Assembly (NCBI GenBank): GCA_020740775.1
Contig: JAHEWK010000002.1
Location: forward strand, 5,642,001-5,706,000
Direction: 5' to 3'
Length of the DNA: 64,000 bases
Source: Ilyonectria destructans
Lineage: Eukaryota; Ascomycota; Sordariomycetes; Hypocreales; Nectriaceae
How positions within the stretch are numbered: the stretch's first letter is position 1; every line of letters begins with the position of its first letter. Under the pieces are notes generated by a model, which had not been told where the DNA came from, made no database searches, and saw nothing but the letters and a program-made list of their open reading frames with translations. Below, one piece after another: positions 34,918 through 45,100 of this stretch. Both the position numbers and the translations under genes were made by a program.

Positions 34918-35366
34918 GGATAGCGCTTATGTGACCCATGGCGATGCTCCATAAAAGTCTCGTAATCTAGCCTAACTTACATGGTTACTGTCGGCCAGCC
35001 CCATTTCCACGGACATATTTTTAATTTTACAATTATGTATGACGCGCGAGTGCGGGGGTTCCCGTCAGAGGCTGAGGAAATCAATGGTATTGTAATACCC
35101 ATCATCTGAGCGTTACGGCTCAGATTGACCGGCTAAGGGGCTCATGCTATTACCCACATCGTATCGTGTTAGCTCGTGCTTCGTTTAGCTTCGTTTATAT
35201 AAGTAGCTGAGGAGTCAGAAAAAGGCTTAGAGACGCGTCACCATGATTCGGGATAAATCCAATGAACCATTTAACACGTTCTGCAAGGATATAAGCACTT
35301 CAGCAGCTCGCTCTCCTTTGCACCTAAAATATCATCGACGCTTAACCAGAGACAACACAACATAAC

Positions 35367-36323
35367 ATAGCTGACGATTTCGACTTCAAGCTTTATCGCT
35401 ACACTCCTTCCCTTGCGGCTGCCGCCGTCAGCGCCACGGTTTTTATAATTCTTACGGCTCTTCATACCTGGCAATTACTTCGAGTACGCGCATACTACTT
35501 TACTCCTTTCACTATTGGTGGCATTTATAAGTCTCAATCCTTTGCTTCACCTTACACTCATCCGCATGTAGTACTTATCGCAGGCCGGTCTCGGCTAAGC
35601 TAACATGTCGCCATCACAGTCGAACTCATTGGGTACTATAGCAGAATATGGGGTCACTTTGACAAGTTCTCAGTCGCCGGTTTCATCATCCAGGCAATCC
35701 CGATCCTCGTCGCTCCCGCCCTCTTCGCTGCCTCGATTTACATGATCCTCGGCCGATTGATTCGAGCCGTCGGCGCTTCACATCTGTCGTTGCTGCCCGT
35801 TCAGTGGGTGACACGCATCTTTGTCACTGGCGATGTTGTTACCTTCACGCTACAAGCGGGAGGCGGAGGCATCCAGTCTGGGGGCTCTCTGGACCTCTCC
35901 AACATAGGAGAAAAGGTCATCGTCGCTGGTCTATTTGCGCAGATAGTCGTCTTTGGCTTCTTTGTCTGCACCTCCATCTTGTTCCATCATCGACTGCGCC
36001 AATCTCCCACCACCGAATCATTGCGAGGCGATATACCCTGGAGGAGATACCTATACGTTCTCTACGTTTCGAGTTTTCTCATTCTCGTCCGTAGTATCTT
36101 CAGGGTTGTTGAATACCTTCAGGGCAACAGTGGGTATCTCATCTCGCACGAAATATTATTGTACATCTTCGACGCAGTTCTCATGGCGCTTGTTATGGCC
36201 ATTCTGGTTGTATGGTATGTCGAAGGCCTGCAACCAGGGCAAAAGAAGCCAAATTCCGAGGATGGGGTCCTGTCATCTTTTGACAGCGTTGAACTTGAAC
36301 CCCGACGAAGGAAGCGGGGTTAG
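35367..36323 (+). pseudogene. RTA1-like lipid-translocating protein, copy B, start and splice lost
   Basis: Coding similarity is complete for a 287-codon, seven-TM RTA1 protein in two exons, 35367-35526 and 35620-36323. Exon 1 reads ADDFDFKLYRYTPSLAAA, exon 2 starts ELIGYYSRIWG, and later helices (VRSIFRVVEYLQGNSGYL) are open to the stop. Two key sites are altered. The codon before ADDF is ATA (35367-35369), where a start ATG is expected. The intron begins AT at 35527-35528, where a donor GT is expected (ATAAGT instead of GTAAGT). Both fit single G-to-A changes. An upstream start or a non-standard splice could still rescue it; otherwise only exon 2 could be expressed. The rest is undamaged, so inactivation, if real, is recent. 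Confidence 0.75.
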
Positions 36324-36689
36324 ATGTGTCTAACGCAGAAAAGTAGATTTACTGTCAGTGTTGGATCGGTTTTTTTCTTTCTTTTCTCTGTTCTTTTCTT
36401 CTTCTTCTACTTATGTACACACACCTGGCGTTGATCGGTAATAATATAGACTTTTTTTGACTGCTTCAATCAGTGCTCAAAGTGACACAATGACGAGGGT
36501 CTTTGATCCATCTTAGCCTTAGCGACATCAAATTATTATTTATCCACATTGCATTCTCAACAACGACGCCCTCTAGGGGGGGAAACAGTCGGGAATGGGA
36601 GCCAGCTAAATCGGCGACTTAATGGTGAGGTGGATTCCCGCTTTTTCTATCCCCCGAGGGGCCTTTCTTCAAATCCTCCATCTACCATA
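36324..36689. other. Intergenic, RTA1 copy B 3' side
   Basis: A pyrimidine-rich run at about 36368-36412 is the only notable composition. No gene is seen. Confidence 0.4.
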
Positions 36690-36849
36690 TCCTCTCAACA
36701 AACTCGACTTAACTTATGGAGCCAGCCAGGGGCAATTAGGCTAGATCGACGGGATGATGTCAGATATGGTACCCGCTTGAAGTGCTTCTATTTATGGGGA
36801 AGATATCCAATCTTTGACTCCATAAGTTAAGTCGAGTTTATCGAGAGGA
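36690..36849. mobile_element. 160-bp MITE with about 32-bp inverted repeats and TA flanks
   Basis: The left end starts tcctctcaacaaactcgact and continues taacttatggag. The right end is its inverse with two mismatches near the tip. The element is 160 bp and noncoding. TA flanks both ends (36688-36689 and 36850-36851), matching the TA target duplication of Tc1/mariner elements. The interior has no frame. It differs in terminal sequence from the MITE at 19644, so at least two families are present. Confidence 0.85.
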
Positions 36850-37489
36850 TACGGGTCGATATGACTTCTTGCGCCTTTGACACTTGACGGACTCATGTAT
36901 ACACACTCTGCAGCGGCTTTTAGCCGACCTGCCTAGGCACGTCTCCTCCGCCGCCGTCTCGAGGTTGGGGCTGCTAAGTACGGTATCGTCTGTCGCCAGC
37001 TTCGTCGCAGCCATGTTGATTAACGATTGTTGCTGGTTGATCCATGTCCTCCATGTCCCCTTTGTCGTCGCCCGAGTCTGCACTGTCTGCGTTTGGACTC
37101 GCTATGTTTAAACGCCCGATCTGCAGGGGAGCGACTGTGCTATGAATTCCAGAAGCTACCAGCCGTAGCAATTGTTGAAGTGCTTGATTGAGCGTCATGT
37201 GGGCATGTTGAACCCGTTGTTGCAAGTCATCCACGATTCAGACTATCAATCCATCTAATTCATGATGACTTGCAGCGTCTAGAGTAAAATACTACCCTAG
37301 GCTACTGAATCAGTATGTAAAGAGCCGTTGATAGAACTTCATCTAGCTGCGTTTACATAAGAGTTTCCTCGAGAAGATGCACATACTCTTTCTTTAAAAC
37401 TTTTAAACACAACACTCTAGATTACGGTATTGAGTGCTCATAGTATGTGGCTATTAAATGTTCTGTAAATATCTGTATTTTATTCATAA
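36850..37489. other. Intergenic, unassigned frames
   Basis: Minus-strand frames at 36838-37083 and 36974-37234 include a helical Gln-rich stretch (DLQQRVQHAHMTLNQALQQL), but no start, splice model or family can be supported. A short inverted repeat (gcaagtcatc and gatgacttgc) lies at about 37223-37275. Confidence 0.35.
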
Positions 37490-38071
37490 TGCCTGATGTC
37501 TACACCAACATTGGAACTAAGGACGCGTTGCGCGCTGGATGGAAGGCTGATGCTGTTGTCGCCAAAGAGCCGACGAATCTCGAGATTATGAGCCGCCGTC
37601 GAGATTTCGTGTGGTTCGAGGTCAATACCCATGGAGTTGCGTATCATGGCTCTCGTGCGGATAAGGGCGTCGACGCAATCTCCAAGGCCGGGTACTCCTT
37701 GACGGAATTAAACCATTATGCTGATCGCCTTGCGACTAGTCACAAGAGTGGCTACAAAGGCAGCCATAGCGTGCAGCTTCGACCATCAAGGGAGATAAAA
37801 ATATCTCCTATTACCTGGCCATCTGTACTATCACTATTGAGCGATGAACCGTGCCGGGGGAGACGTCTGTAACTGTTGAAGCCGGACTTGTTGAGATTCT
37901 GGGGCGAATGGCAAAAACGACGTCAAATTTCAAGTGCAACATAAAAGCATATTTGATCGGCCTCTGTTCGAACTCTCCACCGACCATGGATGTTCCCGTC
38001 TCGTGCAGGAGACTCTTGGATCCACGCTTGGGATAAACTTCTCATTCCAAGCCGCTCCCTACTGGACTGGT
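37490..38071 (+). pseudogene. M20-family metallopeptidase fragment, broken
   Basis: This is the middle and C-terminal part of an ArgE/DapE/carboxypeptidase-like M20 enzyme. Readable blocks are ADAVVAKEPTNLEIM, WFEVNTHGVAYHGSRADKGV, RTVPGET-type sequence split by a TGA at 37845-37847, and FELSTDHGCSRLVQETLG. There is a frameshift near 37783 and another near 37950. The homology begins inside the catalytic domain and stops at YWTG near 38068, directly before the tail of the next pseudogene. Loss of both ends plus three lesions shows it is dead. Confidence 0.82.
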
Positions 38072-38074
38072 TGA

Positions 38075-39313
38075 GTTGAAATCACTCATCCCATTGACGA
38101 TTGTTGTCTTTCGCACAGCATTGCGGATAGGTTTGCCCAGCTTTGGTACCCTTTCAAGCTACTCCAGACCGATGCTTTCGTTGTCGTCGCTCCACATGAA
38201 GTGCGAGAGTAGCTTCAACCCGTCCGGAGTACACAAGAATATCGGGGCGACACTCAGCTGGCCCGGCCACTGCGCGGTGCGAAGTTCTTGGATACCTCGG
38301 CAGTAGCTCGTGACCGTAGCTTCAACTTCGTTGGTATCGTATAGCATGAATCCGGTAAGAACCTATTTGTTATGAGCGTTTCTGGGGGCGAACAGGGCTG
38401 CGGGACTGCAGGACAAACGAACCTTTGTGAGAGGGCGAACTGCAATTGTAATTTCGACGACGATACCAAAGGAACCACCGGCTCCTCGAATGCCTTTCAA
38501 TAGCTCATGACTAGCATCCAAGATCTCTCCTTTCCAATTGACTACCTTTTCGCCAAATATCTGCTCGAACCCGTACCCAAAGTTGTGCGAAAACGGCCCA
38601 TACCCCCCATAGGCTGCCCACCCAAAGTAGCCAATGAAATGAACCATGCCGGAAGCCGTCACGACGAGTGCCGTAGACAAAGCTTCTACTAAGGTACCTG
38701 CGAGAATGCCTCCGCCAACCTTGGCGGAGCTCTGGCAGTCGTCTACATGGCAGTACTTGATGTCGCGCATGTCAATCGTAAGAGCGTCCTGAATTTACGA
38801 CTTGCCGAAGAGATTATTCCCGCCAGATCGAACCACAAAGGGCACGCTGTGAGAGACGCAAAATGACACTATTGTCGAGACGTCCTTGGCGATCTGTAGC
38901 CGCGCGATGGCGATGGGCACGGCTGGGTTGTCCACGATGAACGTTGCGCGCAACGCGCCATAGTCGGGAGAGTGAGGTACGGCGTATGGGATCTTTGGGA
39001 ACTGCTGGAAGAGGGTTTCAACCATACGTTGCCGCGATTGACATGGGGTCGGCATTTTGTCTACCAAGGTTACTTTCTGGAATTCGAGGGTGGGTGAGAA
39101 AGGTCGCCTTGCCGCACTCGCCTTATATGCAACGCGGGCCATATTCGGCATGTCTGGAAAGGTCGAGGGACCGAGCCTGGCGCCAATTACCGAGCTCGGG
39201 ATCTCCTGGGAGGCAAGCAGCTTCCGACGAGACATATCAAGGATGTTTCGGGAAGCCGTCTCCGAGAAGTTGTTCAAGTGGCTTCGACTAGCCTGAGCAG
39301 GGCTCGCCAACAT
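38075..39313 (-). pseudogene. FAD-linked oxidase (berberine-bridge-like), broken
   Basis: This is a flavin oxidase of the PCMH/BBE type. The readable core includes a DYGALRATF segment, VPFVVRSGGNNLFGKS (the FAD loop, with Asn where His is usual), DALTIDMRD, VGGGI, GYGPFSHNFGYG, and GIRGAGGSFGIVVE. A 61-bp intron (38362-38422) still splices in frame to GFMLYDTNEV. A TAA at 38795-38797 interrupts just after the FAD loop. A TAG at 38159-38161 stands where a Trp would fit. The 3' end is cut at about 38075, where it meets the M20 remnant. The N-terminal region before about 39020 is less certain. No covalent-flavin Cys is evident. Confidence 0.85.
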
Positions 39314-39628
39314 TGGAAGTAGCCTTTCTCTAAGATTGGAAGTTTGGGTACATACTAGGTAATCTGCTCATCCACGCCAAAATTTCGACTTATAGCGCGA
39401 GGGATCGAGCATTCAAAAACTCATCATGCTCTACATCAGCCGGGTTTGGAGGAGGGAAGCGGGTGGCATGCCGGAGCCGCCTCAACCCCAGAGCTTCCAG
39501 TATACGTCGATTTTTCTCGCACAGCTGAAGGTACGCGCGGGTCTTCACACTACCCTATAACCGGTGAGTAATTCCCGGGTTTGCTGGTATATTGTCCATC
39601 GTCAAATTCCTAAAAAGTCCAACCTCCT
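39314..39628. other. Intergenic at the edge of the Ty3 fragment
   Basis: No gene is seen. The retroelement sequence on the minus strand fades out in this interval. Confidence 0.4.
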
Positions 39629-41623
39629 TTACGTCGGCATGCCGAGGATCGCAATATCCCTGTTCCTGTTCCGAGCCGTGCTGGTCAAGACAAATGGATG
39701 TGCTCGGGGAGAGTTTTTGCTGGAGGGTAATGTACCCGAGGGGCTGACTTTGCACTCATTACTGCAGGCTCTATTAGATCTCACGATCCCATAAGTGGGG
39801 ATTCCTGGTAGTCTCAGGGGGTAACAGTTGTGAGTCCATTTGTCCTTCAAGTGGTGGTGGCATCGTGGGTAGTAGCACGAGATCCATGAGATCTGGTCGT
39901 GTCCTTCCACACTGGGGTGGAGAATAGGGTTGTCCCTGAACTCTCCTCTGGGTTCCACCGTGCAGTCTCTTGCTTCATATCTTGTCATTGCATGAAGGTA
40001 GATGGGTTCATGTTGTTTGGCGTTTTGTTGTTCCCTCATGAGTTGTTGGTGCATTGCTCCCTTGTTTTCCCATTGTCGGTTGCCTTGCTCATCGAGCGTG
40101 GCTTTGTCCCACCATGGCTTTTCTGTTGCCGATTGGCTTGTTTCTTCGGGGGTGCTGGGTACGCGTTCTTCTGCGTAGGGGTCCAGTCTTTCTTCGTCGC
40201 TGGGGTCAGGGTATTCGTTCCTGATGTCATAGTCGTCCAGCTGTCTGTCGGGGATGTCGTTCTGGGTGTCCGGTACTTCCAGTGTTCCTCTTCGATAGGT
40301 TTCTGGCTGTTTCTCCCGTCGTACCATGGCAATGGTCCTAGGCCTGACTGCCAGTGGTTGAATGGTCGGGGGTTCCGGCACTGGTGTCCACTCCTCCGGT
40401 TTCCTCCTCTGGTTGAGTTTCGAGGTAGGTTCCTCCGGGTGGGGTGCTTCTGCTTCTTCTTTGGACAAGTATCGCTCTAGGCTGGGTAGGTACACTGGGC
40501 AATTCGTGCCAGTGTGGTCGTATGCGCCTCGTGTCATGGCGATGGTTCGCGTTCGTACCGCTGTTTCGGGTTCCTCCTGCCTCTGGATGGTGTTCAGTGA
40601 CCGTTGTCCCGTGGGCACAGGTTGGAATTGTCGTTCCCGTTTGGGCTTGCGGCATTCTCGTGCGAAGTGTCCCTTTTTGTCGCAGTTGTAGCATGTGACA
40701 TCCTTCTTGTCTCGAGGCTGCCTCTGTGCAGCTCCGAGTTCCATGGGTCCGGCGTGCGTTCCCCAAGAGGTGTTTCCGCGAGAGTTGCCCTGTCGGCCAC
40801 CTCTCTGTCCTCCACCGTTCCCTCGCTGGTTGGGATAGTAGGGATTGTACGGAGTGTCTCGACCTCTCTGGCGTGTCGCAGCCTTCTCCCTGCGTCTTTC
40901 GTACTGTCGTTCGTCGATTTTGACGGCCATGGTGATGTATTCCGTGAGGGTGTCGGGTCGGTCAGCTTTGTAGAGCTCGTCTTTGACCTCGTCCTTCAGT
41001 CCCTGGTAGAATATTTCCATGAGTACCTCATCCTCCCAGTCCAACTTGGAGGCGACTCGTCGGAGTGCGATGGCGTAGGCGGCAGCAGATCGGATTTGTT
41101 TGAGCGTGTGAATTTTTGCGGCTGCCTGCCTTTCTTCGTTGACCATTCCGAACGTGTCTTTGAGGGCTACTTCGAAGTTCTCCCAATCCGCGAATAGGTT
41201 GACCGTGTCTTGGTCCTGGTCGGCCTCGTCGTTGTCGAGGAAATCTTTGAGGATGGGTTCGAACCAGTTCTTGGCGTCACCGGACATCAGATTGCTTGTG
41301 AACAGCAGTCGTGATTCCGCGGATGCCAACCGTCGTGGGTACCATTGGAAGTGTCCTTTCATCCTGGTGATGAAGGGTACGACGTCGCTGGGCGTCCCGT
41401 CGAATTTCTCTGGTAGCGGTGGTTTCATCACTTCCCCTGGGTCGCGTTCGTTGTTTCCGGCGACCGGTGCTGGTGCGTTCTGCACTTGCTGCTGCAGAGT
41501 GCGGACCAGGTTGCGCAGCTGTTCAACTTCGGCAGCCATGTTGGCATTGTTTGCCGGAGCCGTGTAAGCTGGTGGCGCAGGTGCGTTGCTTGGGGTAGCG
41601 GGAGTTCGGTTGGTTCCGGACAT
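39629..41623 (-). CDS. Ty3-type retrotransposon Gag protein
   Basis: This is the structural nucleocapsid precursor of a Ty3/gypsy LTR retrotransposon, 664 residues, open from the ATG at 41623. The N-terminus is Pro/Ala-rich with a coiled coil (about residues 30-50). The capsid-like Gag domain follows (PPLPEKFDGTPSDV, then a long helical region with LFADWENFEVALKDTFG). A CCHC zinc knuckle CYNCDKKGHFAREC and a long acidic, Pro-rich tail complete it. It is GC-rich and uninterrupted, unlike the neighbouring RIPped elements. The LTR at 41813-42131 lies upstream on the same strand. No protease or polymerase follows, so the element is cut off after Gag. The last 60-70 residues may be read-through beyond the natural Gag end. 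Confidence 0.9.
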   Translation of the reverse strand: MSGTNRTPATPSNAPAPPAYTAPANNANMAAEVEQLRNLVRTLQQQVQNAPAPVAGNNERDPGEVMKPPLPEKFDGTPSDVVPFITRMKGHFQWYPRRLASAESRLLFTSNLMSGDAKNWFEPILKDFLDNDEADQDQDTVNLFADWENFEVALKDTFGMVNEERQAAAKIHTLKQIRSAAAYAIALRRVASKLDWEDEVLMEIFYQGLKDEVKDELYKADRPDTLTEYITMAVKIDERQYERRREKAATRQRGRDTPYNPYYPNQRGNGGGQRGGRQGNSRGNTSWGTHAGPMELGAAQRQPRDKKDVTCYNCDKKGHFARECRKPKRERQFQPVPTGQRSLNTIQRQEEPETAVRTRTIAMTRGAYDHTGTNCPVYLPSLERYLSKEEAEAPHPEEPTSKLNQRRKPEEWTPVPEPPTIQPLAVRPRTIAMVRREKQPETYRRGTLEVPDTQNDIPDRQLDDYDIRNEYPDPSDEERLDPYAEERVPSTPEETSQSATEKPWWDKATLDEQGNRQWENKGAMHQQLMREQQNAKQHEPIYLHAMTRYEARDCTVEPRGEFRDNPILHPSVEGHDQISWISCYYPRCHHHLKDKWTHNCYPLRLPGIPTYGIVRSNRACSNECKVSPSGTLPSSKNSPRAHPFVLTSTARNRNRDIAILGMPT

Positions 41624-41739
41624 CTTGACAGTACGAGATATTGCTCAATGGTTGACGCGAGTAACCGTTCTGAACAAGAGCTATCAACGTGTAACGGTCG
41701 TGTTCTCTGGACTGCCGTATACGTGGTATAGGGTAGGCG

Positions 41740-41812
41740 AGAGACGGGTTGCTGGTGGATAAACCCTAGGTTTATGTTAGCAGATCGGTTAGGGCGTCAC
41801 TTACTGGGTAAA
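41740..41812 (-). other. Ty3 leader next to the LTR
   Basis: On the minus strand, directly after the LTR end (...CGTAACA), the leader starts tttacccagtaagtgacgcc, the position of the primer-binding site. The matching leader, altered by transitions, occurs after the LTR at 47366. Confidence 0.6.
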
Positions 41813-42131
41813 TGTTACGTCTGGTAATAGTCAAGCACCGTGATGCGTAGCGAGTCAAGGTGATTGAGGTAACCAAGTTGTATTGATAGCTGAGGTAGCT
41901 AAGAGTCTAGGAAAGTGCTAATGAACGTGTGTCTATATACTAGAATGATAGGTGAGGCTCACGGCGGTGAGCCTTGGAATCGCAGGTGAGCCGGAGAGGC
42001 TCACGCGTGAGCCGTAGAGGCTCACGGGTGAGTCCTTTAGTACGGCGTGAGCCGCAGTGAGGTGTATTTGATTGGGGGAAATTTGTGGGGTGCACGTGAC
42101 GCCAGGCGTCTACGCGGCACGGGTCGTAACA
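41813..42131 (-). repeat. Long terminal repeat of the Ty3 element (319 bp)
   Basis: The ends are inverted: TGTTACG at 41813 and CGTAACA at 42131, with the canonical TG...CA. The interior has several copies of gtgagcc-type words (for example cgtgagcc and ctcacgg). It lies upstream of gag on the minus strand and so is that element's 5' LTR. No second LTR of this GC-rich sequence is seen in the window. Confidence 0.85.
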
Positions 42132-45100
42132 TACAAATAGATTGCTTAGAAATCCAGATATAAATTAAGGGACGCTAGTATATCGTACTGGTAGATAGCA
42201 GTATAGAACTTAACTATCTTTACCTAAGAGTAGTAAATAAGTTGGAGTTACTATAGAGGAATAAATTGAACCTATACTGAGTGTAGAACCTTAAAGGAAT
42301 AAATTTTAATTATAATAATAGATATATCACCAGGGAGATTAATTACCTTAAAGTTTTTATAAATAAATATAATAAAGGTATCTCTTTTAATATTATTCCC
42401 TCAGTATAATATAATTTAGTTCTAGGCTATCTATAGCTGCAATAAGTAAACCTACTGATTAATTAAAGGACTGGCTAAATAACCTTTAATAATATTAATA
42501 ATTATTCCTTCTATAAATAGGATTTAGACGATAATATAAGATTTTAAATTTTAACTGATAATAGCACCAGTAAAGTAATATGCAATAATATAATAGATAC
42601 TTTACTACCTTAAGACACTAGATATAAATACTGTAATACCTAAAATAATAAGATATACCGTACTATTATATAAATATAAGTATAATTTACTAAGCTTAAT
42701 AAAGAACTGCAAGAAATAAAGAAACATAAGGAAGAGAATAATAGGCTTAAGAATATACCCCCTGCTTACTGTATCTATAAAAAGCTATTTGCTGAAGAAA
42801 TAGAAATAGATCTACCTTAGTATAGTTAATAGGACTATAAGATAGTACTTAAAGATGGAACTATAGCTAAGTTCTATAAGATTTATAACCTTAATAAAGT
42901 TTAACTCTATATATTAAAAGAATACCTTAAAGATATATTAAAAAAAGGATTTATTAGGATATTAAAGTCCTCTGCAGGATACCCAGTTATATTTATCCTA
43001 AAGAAGAACGGAAAATTACAATTAGTTATAGACTACTAACAGCTTAACGATATTACTATTAAGGACTAGATACTATTGCTACTTATTAATAAACTGAAGG
43101 ATTAATTATATAGCAAAAAGTAGTTTATAGCCCTTAACCTTAAAGGAGCTTATAACTTTATCTATATTAAACCAGAAGATAAATAGAAGACTGCTTTCTG
43201 TATAAAATACAGACTTTTTAAATATCTAGTTATACCCTTTAGACTTACTAATATACTGACGACCTTCTAATAGATAATTACTAATATATTAAGAGAATAC
43301 CTTAATATCTTTATTATATATTACCTTAACGATATTCTTATCTTCTTTAATATAGAAGAAGAATATACAGAATATATCTATACAGTACTTAAGAAACTAT
43401 AGAATGCAAACCTCCTTATTAAACTAAAAAAAAGCAAGTTTTATATAGATAAAGTAGACTTTCTTAAATATACTATCTATCCAAATAAGATCCATATAGA
43501 TCGTAAGAAAATTAAAGCTATTAAAGATTAGCTAAAACCTAAAAATATTAAGAAAGTATAAAGCTTCCTGGAATTTACTAACTACTACTAAAAGTTTATT
43601 TGCAATTTCAGAAGTATTAGATATACCCTTATAGAACTTATAAAAAAAGAAGTAAATTTCAGATAGAATACTAAAATGCAGAAGGCTTTTAATAATATCA
43701 AAAAGGCAATTCTTAGCAAATCAGTCTTAATTATATTCAACCTCAATAAAGAAGTTAAGCTGGAAATAGACTCCTCTAACTTTAGTCTGAAATCCCAAAT
43801 AGGATAGAGAGATATCAATAGGAAATTACACCTAATTGCCTTCTACTTATATAAACTCTATAGAGTAGAGCTTAACTACCCTATCTATAATAAAGAATTC
43901 CTTATAATAGTTAACTTATTTAAAGAATTCCAATACTACCTCTTAGGAAGTAAGTATAAGATTAAGATCTATACTAACTATAAGAATATCTCATACTTTA
44001 TAACTACTTAAGAGCTTAGTGGCAGGCAACTCCACTATATAGAATACCTATTGGAATTTAACTATATTATTATCTATAAGAAAGAATTAAAGAATAGCAG
44101 AGTAGATACTATTAGCTGATAACTTAACTTTAATATCGGTATTACTAAGGAAAATAAATAACTTCTTAAGCTAACTCCAGAAGAATATCTTAAGCAGAGA
44201 TATATTGCTAATATCTATAAGTATAAGGAAAAATAGTATAATATAAATAAAATACCCAGTAAAGAATAGCAGGTGAAAATCCATAAGGAATACTTATTCT
44301 ATAATAATAATAATAAAGTATTTCCCAATAAATTTAACTATAACTATAGGATACTAATGTACTATAAATAGGTATTTATACCTTAGAAACTAGTATTCAG
44401 TTTTCTAAAGAATAGAACGGAATACTACCAAACTAAAGGGCTTATAAGAAGTTAAGCCTATAAAAGATTCTATTATAATTATATAATACCAAAAAATAAC
44501 AACTACCTACAGACAGTATACCTAGAGTGTAATAAGAAACTTAGAATAGTATATAGAGACCTACTAGAAACCCTAAATGAGGAATGGCAAAATAAGATAT
44601 AATAGTACTATTATTATGAAAATAATAATAATGCTATCTATTCCTATAAGTATAACTATTAATATAAAATACCTATCTACAAGAAATAAGCCTTTATACC
44701 CCCAGAATATATACCTAAATTCAGCAGGGAACATATAAAAAACTACTAGAAATAAGGACTTATACTTAACTAAGTATATATTAGGTTTTATTAGAGATTT
44801 ATCACCAACCTAATAGACTTTAGATAATATAATATCTATAAAAAAAGAGAAATAGGACCTTAACAGCCCCCAGAACCAGCAAAGAAAGTATAATTTGTTA
44901 ATAAATTTAATAGAAGAATACTTATAGCAATATATATAGTAGAACTAGATAATCTACTGCTGGAAGAAATCCAGAAGTATAATAACATACTACCTAAGGA
45001 AGAATAAATAGAATAATTACAGGTTCCTAAAGAACTGCAATAATAACTAGTACAGAAAGTTTATAAACACCCTATATATAGATACTAGAATATTAATAGA

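Noticed and set aside
36838..37234. Minus-strand frames with a Cys pair and a Gln-rich helix that might suggest a regulator fragment
   Set aside because: The cysteine spacing does not fit Zn2Cys6, and no start or splice model connects the frames.
39899..41567. Several long plus-strand frames (up to 197 codons) opposite the Ty3 gag
   Set aside because: They are shadows of the GC-rich gag frame on the other strand and have no domain features.
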